From an uncultured Allorhizobium sp. (GTDB lineage: Bacteria; Pseudomonadota; Alphaproteobacteria; Rhizobiales; Rhizobiaceae), in contig OY288189.1 in the NCBI GenBank assembly GCA_958439205.1, forward strand, positions 3,177,001 through 3,241,000: a stretch of 64,000 nt of DNA, written 5' to 3'. The position numbers were made by a program, and so were the translations under genes. The notes under the pieces were generated by a model. It made no database searches, was not told where the DNA came from, and saw nothing but the letters and a program-made list of their open reading frames with translations. The stretch's first letter is position 1. Each line of letters opens with the position of its first letter. Shown one piece after another: positions 43,364-52,559 of this stretch.

Positions 43364-44869
43364 TTACTCCTCGACGATGCCGAGCTTGGCTTTGACGAGT
43401 GCCTGGACGGCCTGCGGATTGGCCTTGCCGCCGGTCGACTTCATCACCTGACCGACGAACCAGCCGGCAAGCGTCGGCTTAGCCAGCACCTTGGCGACCT
43501 GGTCGGGGTTGGCGGCAATGATCTCGTCGACGGCCTTTTCGATGGCGCCGGTGTCGGTCACCTGCTTCATGCCGCGGGTCTCGACGATTTCCGCCGGGTC
43601 ACCACCCTCGTTGAAGACGATCTCGAAGAGGTCCTTGGCGATCTTGCCGGAGATGGTTTCGGCCTTGATCAGGTCGATGATGCCGCCGAGCTGAGCGGGC
43701 GAAACCGGAGTCTCTTCAATGGCTTTGCCAGCTTTGTTCAAGGCGCCCAGCAAGTCGTTGATGACCCAGTTGGCGGCCGTCTTGCCATCGCGGCCCTCGG
43801 CCACGGCTTCGAAGTAATCGGCAATCGCCTTTTCCGACACGAGCACGGAAGCGTCGTAGACGGAGAGGCCGAGTTCGGCAACAAAACGAGCCTTCTTGTC
43901 GTCCGGGAGTTCCGGCAGGTCCTTCTTCATCGCCTCGATGAAGGCGTCGTCGAATTCGAGCGGCAGCAGGTCTGGATCGGGGAAGTAGCGATAGTCATGC
44001 GCATCTTCCTTCGAACGCATCGAGCGCGTCTCGCCCTTGCCCGGATCGAAGAGACGGGTTTCCTGGTCGATCGAGCCGCCATCCTCGAGGATCGCGATCT
44101 GGCGACGCGCTTCGTATTCGATAGCCTGGCCGATGAAGCGGATCGAGTTGACGTTCTTGATTTCGCAGCGCGTGCCGAATTCGCCGCCTGGCTTGCGCAC
44201 GGAGACGTTGACGTCGGCGCGCATCGAGCCTTCGTCCATGTTGCCGTCGCAGGTGCCGAGGTAACGCACGATCGAGCGCAGCTTGGTCATGTAGGCCTTG
44301 GCTTCATCCGACGAGCGCATGTCGGGCTTCGACACGATTTCCATCAGGGCGACGCCGGAACGGTTCAGGTCGACATAGGACATGGTCGGATGCTGGTCGT
44401 GCATCGACTTGCCGGCATCCTGTTCCAGATGAAGGCGCTCGATGCCGATCTCGATATCCTCGAAGTTGCCCTGACGGTCGGGGCCGAGCGAGATGATGAT
44501 CTTGCCCTCGCCGACGATCGGATCCTTGAACTGCGAGATCTGATAGCCCTGCGGCAGGTCCGGATAGAAGTAGTTTTTGCGGTCGAAGATCGAACGCTTG
44601 TTGATCTGCGCTTTCAGGCCGAGACCGGTGCGCACGGCCTGGGCAACGCATTCCTCGTTGATGACGGGCAGCATGCCGGGCATGGCGGCATCGACGAGTG
44701 AGACGTTGGAATTGGGCGCATTGCCGAAGACGGTCGAGGCGCCGGAAAACAGCTTGGAATTCGACAGCACCTGAGCATGGACTTCCATGCCGATGATGAC
44801 TTCCCAGTCACCAGTGGCACCGGGGATGAAGCGTTTCGGATCGGGCGTGCGGGTGTCTACCAGGGTCAT
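43364..44869 (-). CDS. gatB: Asp-tRNA(Asn)/Glu-tRNA(Gln) amidotransferase subunit B
   Basis: A 501-aa GatB, the kinase/tRNA-binding part of GatCAB, which turns misacylated Glu-tRNA(Gln) or Asp-tRNA(Asn) into the correct amide. It has [20 protein letters not shown] (22-41), [15 protein letters not shown] (about 112-126), the [17 protein letters not shown] block, [17 protein letters not shown] and the C-terminal YqeY-like tail domain (about 400-501). It is separated from gatC-gatA by about 2.4 kb of unrelated genes. Confidence 0.97.
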   Translation of the reverse strand: MTLVDTRTPDPKRFIPGATGDWEVIIGMEVHAQVLSNSKLFSGASTVFGNAPNSNVSLVDAAMPGMLPVINEECVAQAVRTGLGLKAQINKRSIFDRKNYFYPDLPQGYQISQFKDPIVGEGKIIISLGPDRQGNFEDIEIGIERLHLEQDAGKSMHDQHPTMSYVDLNRSGVALMEIVSKPDMRSSDEAKAYMTKLRSIVRYLGTCDGNMDEGSMRADVNVSVRKPGGEFGTRCEIKNVNSIRFIGQAIEYEARRQIAILEDGGSIDQETRLFDPGKGETRSMRSKEDAHDYRYFPDPDLLPLEFDDAFIEAMKKDLPELPDDKKARFVAELGLSVYDASVLVSEKAIADYFEAVAEGRDGKTAANWVINDLLGALNKAGKAIEETPVSPAQLGGIIDLIKAETISGKIAKDLFEIVFNEGGDPAEIVETRGMKQVTDTGAIEKAVDEIIAANPDQVAKVLAKPTLAGWFVGQVMKSTGGKANPQAVQALVKAKLGIVEE

Positions 44870-45017
44870 CGGATGCTCGTGTCATGCGTGGACGTGTTGT
44901 CTCGTGAGGTAGAGCAATTGGGCCGAAGGTGCAAGGCTGGAGAGGCCGCAACAGCCTGCGTTTCAGGACTGGGCCAAGCGAAGCCGAACTTTAAGTCTTC
45001 ACGGGCTAGGAAGCATC

Positions 45018-45329
45018 ATGTCTGTCACCACACTCCCCTTGCCAGCCTTGCTGGGCATCCTCATCATTGCCTGGAACTTGGGCGTGCTCGGCCTCTTCGG
45101 TCTCGATAAGCGCGCAGCGATCCGTGGCCTGTGGCGCGTGCCCGAGCGACGGCTTGTGATCGCGATCATTCTGTTCGGGGCGCTCGGCGCCTTCATCGGT
45201 CAGCGATTGTTTCGTCACAAAACGCGCAAGGCACCGTTCAACTGGCTGGTCCCGGCGATGCTTGCGATCCAGATCGTCGCGTTGGCAGCGCTTGGCCTCA
45301 TGCGCTTCTCTCAGAATTCCTGGCCGTAG
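45018..45329 (+). CDS. DUF1294 membrane protein
   Basis: A 103-aa protein with three helices and the DUF1294 pattern FGLDKRAAIRGLWRVPERRL (27-46) followed by GALGAFIGQRLFRHKTRKAPF. Relatives are sometimes fused to cold-shock domains; function unknown. AGGAAG precedes the ATG. Its last 19 bases overlap the convergent GNAT gene. Confidence 0.85.
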   Translation: MSVTTLPLPALLGILIIAWNLGVLGLFGLDKRAAIRGLWRVPERRLVIAIILFGALGAFIGQRLFRHKTRKAPFNWLVPAMLAIQIVALAALGLMRFSQNSWP

Positions 45330-45820
45330 CCGGTGCCGCCTTCGTCCGACAGCAACTTTGATAGACCGACCGATTGCACATCCCGGTCGAGCTTCGGATT
45401 GTAGCTGACCGTCAGCCAGTTCACCGAATAGCCGCGTTTCTCGAAGAATTTCAGCGCATCGCCGTTCATGGCGTGCGTCTGAAGCCGGGCCACGGAGAAG
45501 CCTTGCGCCTTCATGCCCTCCTCCACCGCATCCAGGAGAGCCGTGCCAAGACCGCGCCCCTCGAAATCCGGATCGATCCAGAAGTCGGTGATCGTCTCGT
45601 CCATGTCCTCGCGGGCGGCCCAGCCCGCGGGAATGCCTGATGCCTCGACGATCGTGATGGTGATCCAGCCTTCTTCCGCAAAGCGCGCAAAAGCATCGCG
45701 GGCGTTGGCGGCCATCTCGGCAGCCTCGCCGATCGAGGCCATCGCCTTGCGCCAGGCGCGCATGCCGATCTCCGTCAGGAGCCCTGCGTCGCCCTCTCGA
45801 GCCTTGCGGATCGTGACCAT
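45311..45820 (-). CDS. GNAT acetyltransferase next to yjhX
   Basis: A 169-aa GNAT with AGGTGAGG before the ATG. The acetyl-CoA loop is IDPDFEGRGLGTALLDAVEE (about 91-110), and ARLQTHAMNGDALKFFEKRG follows. It closely resembles the GNAT at 46917 in pattern (GWAARE...I.D.W..P...G.G.G.AL...M...G....R..THA.N). It is divergent from the YjhX-like gene; in E. coli the neighbour of YjhX is also a GNAT (YjhQ), reported as its antitoxin, so this gene could be the partner. That pairing is inference. Confidence 0.83.
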   Translation of the reverse strand: MVTIRKAREGDAGLLTEIGMRAWRKAMASIGEAAEMAANARDAFARFAEEGWITITIVEASGIPAGWAAREDMDETITDFWIDPDFEGRGLGTALLDAVEEGMKAQGFSVARLQTHAMNGDALKFFEKRGYSVNWLTVSYNPKLDRDVQSVGLSKLLSDEGGTGYGQEF

Positions 45821-46093
45821 CCTCACCTCTTCGTTGTGACCAGTAAAACACCAGTGATGATTCTTGACCAGAGTGTGTGTCCTCGACGCAATGGACGCGA
45901 AAGTCGGCGCTGTGCTATCTGCATTCCGTCTACAGGAGTTTTGATGTTCGGTTTGTCCGAGTCCCGGTAAAGGCCCTGCCCCGCCCCCCTTTGGGAGCGA
46001 ACGGCCAGGGCCAGAAAACGAAGCCCCGACGCCACGCGGCGCCGGACACGTTTTCATGCGCGCTTTTCAGCGCGCTTCTCCGGACATCACACC

Positions 46094-46351
46094 ATGGACA
46101 TTTCACGCACGGATCAGCGTATCCTTCATCTCATGGCTCAAGGCGGATGGATCGAACTCCACCGCGATGACAGACGCAAGATCGAGAAGGCCTTGTGCTT
46201 CTCCCGCGACGGCTGGCTCTATCCCGGCTTCGACATCGAACTCTTCAGGCGGCTGAAACGCCTGAAAGCGATCAGTTCGAAACAGGGCAAGCCTTATCGG
46301 ATCACCGAACGGGGCTTGAGGCTTGTCAGGGCTGAGCTGGATAACAGGTGA
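46094..46351 (+). CDS. yjhX: YjhX-family (UPF0386) toxin-like protein
   Basis: An 85-aa protein that aligns along its length with E. coli YjhX as I remember it: S(R)..QR.LH..A.GG.I, YSR.G (here FSRDG), LFRRLKRLKAI, G.PYRI...GL..VRA..DNR. It is small, basic and predicted soluble with a winged-helix look. YjhX was reported as a toxin countered by a GNAT. A GCGCGC hairpin lies just before the ATG, and a GNAT gene is divergent from it. Confidence 0.82.
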   Translation: MDISRTDQRILHLMAQGGWIELHRDDRRKIEKALCFSRDGWLYPGFDIELFRRLKRLKAISSKQGKPYRITERGLRLVRAELDNR

Positions 46352-46369
46352 GCCCTGCCTACAGGGCAC

Positions 46370-46398
46370 TTGCCTGACACTACGTACGTAGTTACATT
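46370..46398 (+). promoter_or_regulatory. brnTA promoter with palindromic operator
   Basis: TTGCCT, 17-base spacer, TACATT. The spacer contains the perfect 14-base palindrome ACTACGTACGTAGT (46379-46392). BrnA-type antitoxins are known to repress their own promoter through such inverted repeats. The -10 ends 5 bases before the brnT ATG, so the transcript would start at or next to the start codon. Confidence 0.55.
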
Positions 46399-46403
46399 TG
46401 ACC

Positions 46404-46688
46404 ATGGGCTACGTATGGGATGCCGGGAAGAATGTCGCCAATCAGATCAAGCACGGGATATCCTTCGAGGAAGCCTGCCTGATCTTCGACGGAGACGTTC
46501 TGACCGGTGTCGACAGCCGGCGCGATTACGGTGAGACCCGCCGCATCAGCATTGGCGCGATCGAAGGGCTTATCGTGATCGCGGTCGTTCATACGGAACG
46601 AGACGGTGCCATCAGGGTCATCTCAGCGCGACTGGCGAACCGGAAAGAAAGGCAGAAATATAATGACCATCTCCGCCGCGCGTCTTAA
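46404..46688 (+). CDS. brnT: BrnT ribonuclease toxin
   Basis: A 94-aa BrnT toxin: GYVWDAGKNVANQIKHGISFEEA (2-24) with the conserved WD...KN..KHG.SFEEA pattern, FDGDVLTGVDSRRDYGETR, IVIAVVHTERDG and the C-terminal IRVISARLANRKERQKY containing the R..SAR..N..E...Y residues. BrnT has a RelE-like fold and cleaves RNA, stopping growth. No Shine-Dalgarno precedes the ATG. The 3' end overlaps brnA by 26 bases. Confidence 0.92.
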   Translation: MGYVWDAGKNVANQIKHGISFEEACLIFDGDVLTGVDSRRDYGETRRISIGAIEGLIVIAVVHTERDGAIRVISARLANRKERQKYNDHLRRAS

Positions 46689-46920
46689 AGAACTGCAGGC
46701 GCGGACCGATAAGGATATCGATTACAGCGACATACCGGAGCTCGATGATGCGTTCTTCGAGACCGCTGAGCTCGTTACGCCGTCGGCCAAGACGCAGATT
46801 ACGGTTCGCCTCGACAGCGATGTGCTGGAGTGGTTCCGCCAGCAGGGCAAAGGCTATCAGACGCGCATGAACGCCGTGCTGAAGGCTTACATGGAGAGCC
46901 AGCGCCGCCGCTCCCGCTAG
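46663..46920 (+). CDS. brnA: BrnA antitoxin
   Basis: An 85-aa BrnA antitoxin. The acidic N-terminal half (DIDYSDIPELDDAFFETAEL) should wrap the toxin, and the C-terminal ribbon-helix-helix (KTQITVRLDSDVLEWFRQQGKGYQTRMNAVLKAYM, split over 44-78) binds DNA and dimerises. The ATG lies in the brnT coding region, so toxin and antitoxin are translated together, toxin first, as usual for this type. Its stop overlaps that of the convergent GNAT. Confidence 0.92.
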   Translation: MTISAARLKELQARTDKDIDYSDIPELDDAFFETAELVTPSAKTQITVRLDSDVLEWFRQQGKGYQTRMNAVLKAYMESQRRRSR

Positions 46921-47402
46921 AACACCTGCTGCATCTTCACCTTGTCCACCATCATGCCCATGGATGGGGAATGCTGCATGCCGCGCCAGACGATGGAAAA
47001 TCCTAAGTCCTTGTAGAGCCGGATGGCGCTTTCGTTTGCGGCGTGGGTATCGATCCGCGCCCGCTTCAGACCTTCGGAACGCATCTCGCGCAGCGTCGCC
47101 GAGACAAGTGCCGAACCGATGCCCAGCCCCTGATGGGCGGGGCTGACCCAGAGATCGGAGATATAGTCCCGCGCGCCTTCGCGGGCGGTCCAGCCGGCGA
47201 TCTCGCCACCGAGTTCGCCGATCGTGATCAGGCTGAAACGGTCCTGGGCAAAGCGGCGGAAGCTTAGGCGAATGCGCACCATCATGTCGACGCCATAGGC
47301 GTTCAACACCGGATTGGCCGCCCATGCCTCGAAACCGACACGGCCGACGCTTTCTGCATCGGCCGCGGTCATGTCCCTGATGACGAAGTCCTTTACCACC
47401 AC
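46917..47402 (-). CDS. GNAT acetyltransferase coupled to gatA
   Basis: A 161-aa GNAT whose GTG start lies inside the last codons of gatA (10-base overlap), so it is translated by coupling. The loop [20 protein letters not shown] (about 91-110) and [20 protein letters not shown] are intact. It is a relative of the GNAT at 45311, and both face minus, flanking yjhX and brnTA. Substrate unknown. Confidence 0.83.
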   Translation of the reverse strand: MVVKDFVIRDMTAADAESVGRVGFEAWAANPVLNAYGVDMMVRIRLSFRRFAQDRFSLITIGELGGEIAGWTAREGARDYISDLWVSPAHQGLGIGSALVSATLREMRSEGLKRARIDTHAANESAIRLYKDLGFSIVWRGMQHSPSMGMMVDKVKMQQVF

Positions 47403-48874
47403 TTGGCCGGCGTGAACTTGCCGGCTGCCTGTTCGATGACATGGGCGGTCTTGAAGAGGGTTTCCTCCTCGAAGGGCTTGCCGATGACCTGAAGGCCGAG
47501 CGGCAGGCCCTTGCTGTCGAGGCCGGCGGGAACGGAGATACCCGGCAGGCCCGCCATGTTCAGCGTGATGCTGAAAACGTCCTGCTGATACATCTTGACC
47601 GGATCGGCCGCGAGTTCCTTGTCGCCGATGGCGAAGGCAGACGACGGCGTGATCGGCGTCAGGATCGCGTCGACGCCGGCTTCGAAGGCGAGTTCGAAGT
47701 CGCGCTTGATCAGCGTGCGGACCTTCTGGGCCTTCAGGTAATAGGCGTCGTAATAACCGGCCGACAGCACATAGGTGCCGATCATGATGCGGCGCTGAAC
47801 TTCCTTGCCGAACCCGGCAGCGCGGGTCTTTTCGTACATGTCGGCAATGTCCTTGCCATCGACGCGCAGGCCGTAGCGGACGCCGTCGTAACGGGCCAGA
47901 TTCGACGAAGCTTCTGCCGGTGCGACGATGTAATAGGCCGGAAGGGCGTATTTCGTGTGCGGCAGGGAAATGTCGACGATCTCTGCTCCGGCTTCCTTCA
48001 GCCAGGCAATACCCTGCTGCCAGAGAGCCAGGACTTCTTCCGACATGCCGTCAATGCGGTATTCGCGGGGGATGCCGATCTTCATGCCCTTCACGGAGCC
48101 GCCGATGGCCTTTTCATAGTCCGGCACGGGCAGGTCGACGGAGGTCGTGTCCTTCGCATCGGTGCTCGCCATGGACTTCAGCAGGATGGCTGCATCGCGC
48201 ACGTCGCGGGCGATCGGACCGGCCTGATCGAGCGATGAGGCGAAGGCGACGACACCCCAGCGCGAGCAGCGGCCATAGGTCGGCTTGATGCCGACGGTGC
48301 CGGTGAAGGCGGCCGGCTGACGGATCGAGCCGCCGGTGTCGGTTGCGGTCGCACCTGCGCAGAGATGGGCGGCGACGGCAGCGGCAGAACCACCGGACGA
48401 GCCGCCGGGCACCAGCTTGTCGTCGGAGCCCGTCGCTTTCCACGGGTTCACGGCCGGGCCGTAATAGGAGCTCTCGTTGGACGAGCCCATGGCGAATTCG
48501 TCCATGTTAAGCTTGCCGAGCATCACGGCGCCGGCGTCCCACAGATTGGTGGTGACGGTCGATTCATATTCCGGCTTGAATCCATCGAGGATGTGGCTGC
48601 AGGCCTGGGTGTGCACGCCCTTGGTGGCGAAGAGATCCTTGACGCCGAGCGGAATGCCTTCCAGCACGCCGGCCTTGCCGTCGGCGATGCGCGCGTCGGA
48701 CGCCTTTGCCATGTCGCGGGCGATGTCGGGCGTGACAGCAACATAAGCGTTCAGCGCGCCATTCGCCTGATCGATCGCGGAGAGATAGGCATCCGTCAGT
48801 TCGACGGCCTTGATCTCCTTCGCGGCGAGTTTCGCGCGGGCTTCGGCGATGGTGAGGCTGGTCAGTTCGCTCAT
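47393..48874 (-). CDS. gatA: Asp-tRNA(Asn)/Glu-tRNA(Gln) amidotransferase subunit A
   Basis: A 493-aa amidase-signature enzyme that releases ammonia from glutamine for GatB. The catalytic Ser-cisSer-Lys triad is visible: Lys in [11 protein letters not shown] (about 78), SS in [15 protein letters not shown] (about 155) and Ser in [17 protein letters not shown] (about 178). It is downstream of gatC by 77 bases. The usual gatCAB order is broken, with gatB placed about 2.5 kb further on. Confidence 0.97.
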   Translation of the reverse strand: MSELTSLTIAEARAKLAAKEIKAVELTDAYLSAIDQANGALNAYVAVTPDIARDMAKASDARIADGKAGVLEGIPLGVKDLFATKGVHTQACSHILDGFKPEYESTVTTNLWDAGAVMLGKLNMDEFAMGSSNESSYYGPAVNPWKATGSDDKLVPGGSSGGSAAAVAAHLCAGATATDTGGSIRQPAAFTGTVGIKPTYGRCSRWGVVAFASSLDQAGPIARDVRDAAILLKSMASTDAKDTTSVDLPVPDYEKAIGGSVKGMKIGIPREYRIDGMSEEVLALWQQGIAWLKEAGAEIVDISLPHTKYALPAYYIVAPAEASSNLARYDGVRYGLRVDGKDIADMYEKTRAAGFGKEVQRRIMIGTYVLSAGYYDAYYLKAQKVRTLIKRDFELAFEAGVDAILTPITPSSAFAIGDKELAADPVKMYQQDVFSITLNMAGLPGISVPAGLDSKGLPLGLQVIGKPFEEETLFKTAHVIEQAAGKFTPAKWW

Positions 48875-48951
48875 GGTCGTTTCACTTCAGACTGTCTTCG
48901 CCCATAGGGGCGGGAAATTCGGGAGGCTGGCTCAGGCGGCTGAGGTCGGTC

Positions 48952-49239
48952 TTATTCGACGACCTTCGGCACCTGGAAGAAATTGCGGTCGGTTGCCGGC
49001 GCATTGGCGACAATGGCATCGGCCTTGTTGCCGTCGGTGACGACGTCTGCGCGCTTCTTCATCGCCATGGGCGTAACCGAGGTCATCGGCTCGACGCCCG
49101 TGACGTCCACTTCGTCCAGTTGCTCGACGAAGCCCAGAATGCCGTTCAGCTCTCCGGTCATGCGCGCGGCATCCTCCTCACTCACAGCGAGGCGGGCAAG
49201 GCGGGCGACGCGCTTGACGGTGGCGAGGTCAACAGACAT
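48952..49239 (-). CDS. gatC: Asp-tRNA(Asn)/Glu-tRNA(Gln) amidotransferase subunit C
   Basis: A 95-aa GatC, which wraps around GatA and GatB and stabilises the complex. It has the family start [22 protein letters not shown] and the [27 protein letters not shown] region (40-66), ending FFQVPKVVE. The ATG at 49239 gives the normal length. A good promoter lies about 30-57 bases upstream. Confidence 0.95.
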   Translation of the reverse strand: MSVDLATVKRVARLARLAVSEEDAARMTGELNGILGFVEQLDEVDVTGVEPMTSVTPMAMKKRADVVTDGNKADAIVANAPATDRNFFQVPKVVE

Positions 49240-49267
49240 GGCATTCTCCGGATAAGCTGTTTTCTTC

Positions 49268-49296
49268 GCTATAATGGCCGTCAAGCGCTGAGGCAA
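49268..49296 (-). promoter_or_regulatory. Likely promoter of gatC-gatA-GNAT
   Basis: Minus-strand TTGCCT, 17-base spacer, TATAGC, with the predicted start about 22 bases before the gatC ATG. Confidence 0.5.
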
Positions 49297-49305
49297 CGGG
49301 GTTTG

Positions 49306-50010
49306 TCAGACCTCGACGGCGGAGCCTGCCTGCGGGGCGACAACGCGGGTGCGGGTTCCGTCCATGCCAGCGACGAATTTTTCCGGCGTCTGGTCGATGA
49401 TCGGGAAGGATCCGTAGTGGCAAGGGATCGCCGTCTTGAAGTCGAAGAAGCGCTGGCAGGCGAGTGCCGCAACCGCACCGCCCATGGTGAAGCGGTCACC
49501 GATCGGGACAAGACCGACATCCGGCTGATGCAGTTCGTTGATCAGTTTCATGTCCGAGAAGATGTCGGTGTCGCCCATGTGAAGGACCGAGGCTTCGTCC
49601 TCGAAATGCATCATCAGGCCGTTTGCATTGCCGAGCGCGTGGGAAACGCCATCTTCGGTCACTTGCGCTGAGGAATGAAGTGCATTGGTGAAGGTGACCG
49701 TGAAGCCTTCGAAATGGATCGTTCCGCCGGTATTGCCCATTTCCAGCTTGTCGACACCCTTGGTGCCGAGCCAGGCGGCAAGATCGGCATTGGCCAGAAC
49801 CGTGGCGCCGGTTTCTTTCGCGAGCTGGACCGTGTCGCCGACATGGTCGCCATGACCGTGGGTCAGCAGGATATGGGTGATCCCCTTGGTCATGTCCTTC
49901 CGGTCGAGACCGGCAAAGCCCGGATTGTGGGTCAGGAAGGGGTCGATGAGGATCGAGGCCTTGGCCGAGTCGAGGCGGAAGGCGGCATGGCCGAGCCAGG
50001 TAATTTTCAT
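49306..50010 (-). CDS. Metal-dependent hydrolase, UPF0173 family
   Basis: A 234-aa MBL-fold protein of the UPF0173/YtkL group. It shows [13 protein letters not shown] (3-15), the metal motif [12 protein letters not shown] (about 48-59), [12 protein letters not shown] and IPCHYGSFP. All metal ligands are present. The family is widespread and cytoplasmic; the substrate is unknown. It is divergent from the PhnA-like gene. Confidence 0.92.
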   Translation of the reverse strand: MKITWLGHAAFRLDSAKASILIDPFLTHNPGFAGLDRKDMTKGITHILLTHGHGDHVGDTVQLAKETGATVLANADLAAWLGTKGVDKLEMGNTGGTIHFEGFTVTFTNALHSSAQVTEDGVSHALGNANGLMMHFEDEASVLHMGDTDIFSDMKLINELHQPDVGLVPIGDRFTMGGAVAALACQRFFDFKTAIPCHYGSFPIIDQTPEKFVAGMDGTRTRVVAPQAGSAVEV

Positions 50011-50156
50011 GATGTCAGTCTCCGGTCTTGAAATGTCGGTCGGAATATATGGCAAGCCGGGCCTTCGGCAACGGGGCGTCGAGTTGCCTCGCCGGTCCGG
50101 ACGGTTTAAGCGACGAGCATGACAGCCGTAGCGCTGAGTGCAAGAAAGGAACGACC

Positions 50157-50453
50157 ATGGCCGATGACGACTACGTGTATGACGAGGCGACCGGCGAATG
50201 GCGTCCGGCGTCCGAGGTTGCAGCAGCGGCTGCGGCCAAGCCCACTGCCCGCGACGCCTCCGGGACTGAACTTGCCGATGGCGATTCGGTGGTTCTGATC
50301 AAGGACCTCAAGGTCAAAGGTGCCGGCCAGACGCTGAAGCAAGGCACAGTCATCCGCTCGATCCGGCTGACGGATGATCCCGAGGAAATCGACTGCCGCT
50401 TCGACGGGATCAAGGGCCTGGTGCTAAGAACCGAATTCGTGCGCAAGCGCTAA
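50157..50453 (+). CDS. PhnA-domain protein
   Basis: A 98-aa protein with the C-terminal PhnA domain (about 37-98: [26 protein letters not shown] ... [20 protein letters not shown], split). The N-terminal zinc ribbon of classic PhnA (two CxxC pairs) is missing; instead residues 1-30 are acidic and Ala-rich. Despite the name, the family is not proven to work in phosphonate use. AGGAACG precedes the ATG. ruvX follows after 18 bases. Confidence 0.83.
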   Translation: MADDDYVYDEATGEWRPASEVAAAAAAKPTARDASGTELADGDSVVLIKDLKVKGAGQTLKQGTVIRSIRLTDDPEEIDCRFDGIKGLVLRTEFVRKR

Positions 50454-50471
50454 AGAATAGGACGGACGGGG

Positions 50472-50969
50472 ATGGCAACGCTGACGATCGAGGAACTGGC
50501 AGCACAGTTGAAACCCGGTGAGGCAATTGCCGGGCTCGACCTCGGCACGAAAACCATTGGGCTATCTGCCTCCGATCTTGGCCGGCGCTTCGCCACCCCT
50601 CGCCCCGTTATCAAGCGTGTGAAGTTCACCCAGGATGCCGAGGTGCTTCTCGCCTTTGCAGCCAAAGAAAAGATCGTCGCCTTCGTGATCGGGCTTCCGG
50701 TCAACATGGACGGCTCGTCGGGGCCGCGTGTGCAGGCGACGCGGGCCTTCGTGCGCTCGATGTCGGAAAAGACCGACATCCCCTTCGTCTATTGGGACGA
50801 GCGGCTGTCGACGGTGGCGGCCGAACGGGCGTTGCTGGAAATGGACGTGTCACGCGCCAAACGCAGCGAACGGATTGATTCGGCTGCTGCGAGCTTCATC
50901 CTTCAGGGCGCGCTCGACAGGCTTTCGGGGCTTGCCCGCACTTCGGACAATGCTGCCGACTTTTCCTGA
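50472..50969 (+). CDS. ruvX: RuvX/YqgF putative Holliday junction resolvase and rRNA maturation nuclease
   Basis: A 165-aa RNase H-fold protein. The first catalytic Asp is in [17 protein letters not shown] (17-33), the second acidic site in [15 protein letters not shown] (about 74-88), and [14 protein letters not shown] and [15 protein letters not shown] complete the active site. YqgF is essential for 16S rRNA 5' processing in several bacteria. Its last 67 bases overlap the convergent DUF6105-like gene. Confidence 0.93.
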   Translation: MATLTIEELAAQLKPGEAIAGLDLGTKTIGLSASDLGRRFATPRPVIKRVKFTQDAEVLLAFAAKEKIVAFVIGLPVNMDGSSGPRVQATRAFVRSMSEKTDIPFVYWDERLSTVAAERALLEMDVSRAKRSERIDSAAASFILQGALDRLSGLARTSDNAADFS

Positions 50970-51238
50970 CGGGCAATCCACCAGGCCTTGATCTGCTTGC
51001 GGCGGCGGAAGCCAATGATCGCAAACAGGATCAGGCTGTCGACGGTGATCGCGCGCAGCACCAGCGGCGGGATTGTTTCGGGCGCGATGCCGAGCACGTT
51101 TCCATAGATCTGGAAGACGAGATCATGGGCGTCGCGCGTCAGCATGAAGATGCCGAAGCTCATGTCGTAGTAGGACAGACCGTACCAGGCGCCCAAGATC
51201 GTGATGGGCAAAGCCCACAAGAGCAGAAGTGTCTTCAT
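50903..51238 (-). CDS. Small membrane protein (DUF6105-like)
   Basis: A 111-aa protein with two predicted helices (about 3-22 and 61-80) and a basic loop [14 protein letters not shown]. It looks like a Rhizobiales-specific small membrane protein. It is coupled to an upstream membrane ORF (ATGA overlap at 51235-51238). Its coding end overlaps ruvX by 67 bases on the other strand, an unusually deep overlap. Confidence 0.68.
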   Translation of the reverse strand: MKTLLLLWALPITILGAWYGLSYYDMSFGIFMLTRDAHDLVFQIYGNVLGIAPETIPPLVLRAITVDSLILFAIIGFRRRKQIKAWWIARQEKSAALSEVRASPESLSSAP

Positions 51239-51480
51239 GCCGTTTCCGCCTTTTGATCGAACGACAAATCATTTGCCGCCGGCCAGCTTTCCACCAGCCA
51301 TTTCAGTGACGCCATCGCCGTCAGCACGGTCGCAGGGACGGCGATATCGAGCGCCAACCCCGAGAAAAACACCATCATCATGATGGTCGCCACCGGCCGT
51401 GCAAAAACAGCGTCCGTCACCACTGTACCCTTTAACGTCTGTCCCACCCAAAAGGTGGCCCGTTCGGCGTCGCTGCGCAA
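51235..51480 (-). CDS. Small hypothetical membrane protein
   Basis: An unrecognised protein of at most 81 aa with one or two hydrophobic segments (ATIMMMVFFSGLALDIAV). The outer start is TTG without a ribosome site; a GTG at 51417 behind AAAGGG, giving 60 aa, may be the real one. Its stop overlaps the next start, which supports translation. Confidence 0.5.
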   Translation of the reverse strand: MRSDAERATFWVGQTLKGTVVTDAVFARPVATIMMMVFFSGLALDIAVPATVLTAMASLKWLVESWPAANDLSFDQKAETA

Positions 51481-51623
51481 CGTAAACCCTTTGTTAAGGT
51501 TAACAGCGCCTGTGGATGAGCAGTTTCAGCCACTTGGCTGAAAATGTCGTCGGGACACGAATTTCGATTGAATGCAGGGTTTTCCGGGTCTACCCCTCCC
51601 CTGCCCGCCATCCTGGACCCGCC

Positions 51624-52559
51624 ATGCTGATCATCTTCGAAAGCATCCTGCCGATCTTCCTGCTCGTGATTCTCGGCGTGGTGCTGAAGCGCACGTCACT
51701 GATCAATGAGAGCTTCTGGGGCGGGCTGGAGCAGTTCGGCTATTTCGTCCTCTTCCCGGCGCTTCTGTTCCAGACGCTGTCGTCAGCTGACTTCTCGGCC
51801 TTGGACAGTGGTAGCGTGGGTTTTGTCTCGCTGCTCGCCGTTGGCGTGATGACGGGTCTCGTGCTGGCACTCTGGCCGTTTCTCAAGCGGAGCGGCATGG
51901 GTGGGCCCGCCTATACGTCGGTTTTCCAGACCTCGACGCGCTGGAACGGTTTCATGGCGCTCGCCATTGCGGAAAAGCTTACCGGTGCAACAGGTCTGAC
52001 GGTCATCGCGGTGATCATGGCCTCCATCATCGTGCCGCTGAATTTGATCAATGTCGGCATCATGGTCTGGTTTTCCGGAGAAAGCCGCAACCTCAAGACC
52101 TTCGTCGTGCGAATCGTCACCAACCCGATCATCATCGGTGCGGCACTCGGGGTTGCGGTGAATCTTGCTGGGGTAACCGTCTATGCGCCGCTGATGACGG
52201 CTGTTGATCTGGTCGCCAGCGCCTCGCTGGGCTTGGGTCTTGTGACCGTCGGTGCCGGGCTCCGGATTGCCGACGCGCTGAAGCCCCAGCCGAGCGTGTT
52301 GCTGACACTGCTGCTCAAGCTGATCGTTTTTCCGGTGGTCGCGGTGGCGCTTGCCCTTACCTTCGGGCTCTCAGGCGAGATCGTCGTTATGATAGCGCTG
52401 GGTGCTGCCGTGCCGACCGCCATGAATGGCTATGTTCTGGCCAAGCAGATGGGCGGCGATGCCGATCTCTATGCGGCAGCGGCCACCGTTCAGACGGTCG
52501 CTGCCTTCTTCACGATCCCCGTGATCCTTTATCTCGCCGCTCAGGTGGCGGGCGGATAG
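51624..52559 (+). CDS. AEC-family transporter
   Basis: A 311-aa integral membrane protein with about ten helices, of the auxin-efflux-carrier-like family. It begins LIIFESILPIFLLVILGVVL and shows the TSTRWNGFMALAIAEKLTG stretch, with the SLGLGLVTVGAGLRI repeat motif and GAAVPTAMNGYVLAKQMGGDADL near the end, as in malate or other organic-acid carriers (MdcF, YfdV). Substrate unknown. Its end overlaps the convergent aidB gene by 19 bases. Confidence 0.87.
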   Translation: MLIIFESILPIFLLVILGVVLKRTSLINESFWGGLEQFGYFVLFPALLFQTLSSADFSALDSGSVGFVSLLAVGVMTGLVLALWPFLKRSGMGGPAYTSVFQTSTRWNGFMALAIAEKLTGATGLTVIAVIMASIIVPLNLINVGIMVWFSGESRNLKTFVVRIVTNPIIIGAALGVAVNLAGVTVYAPLMTAVDLVASASLGLGLVTVGAGLRIADALKPQPSVLLTLLLKLIVFPVVAVALALTFGLSGEIVVMIALGAAVPTAMNGYVLAKQMGGDADLYAAAATVQTVAAFFTIPVILYLAAQVAGG

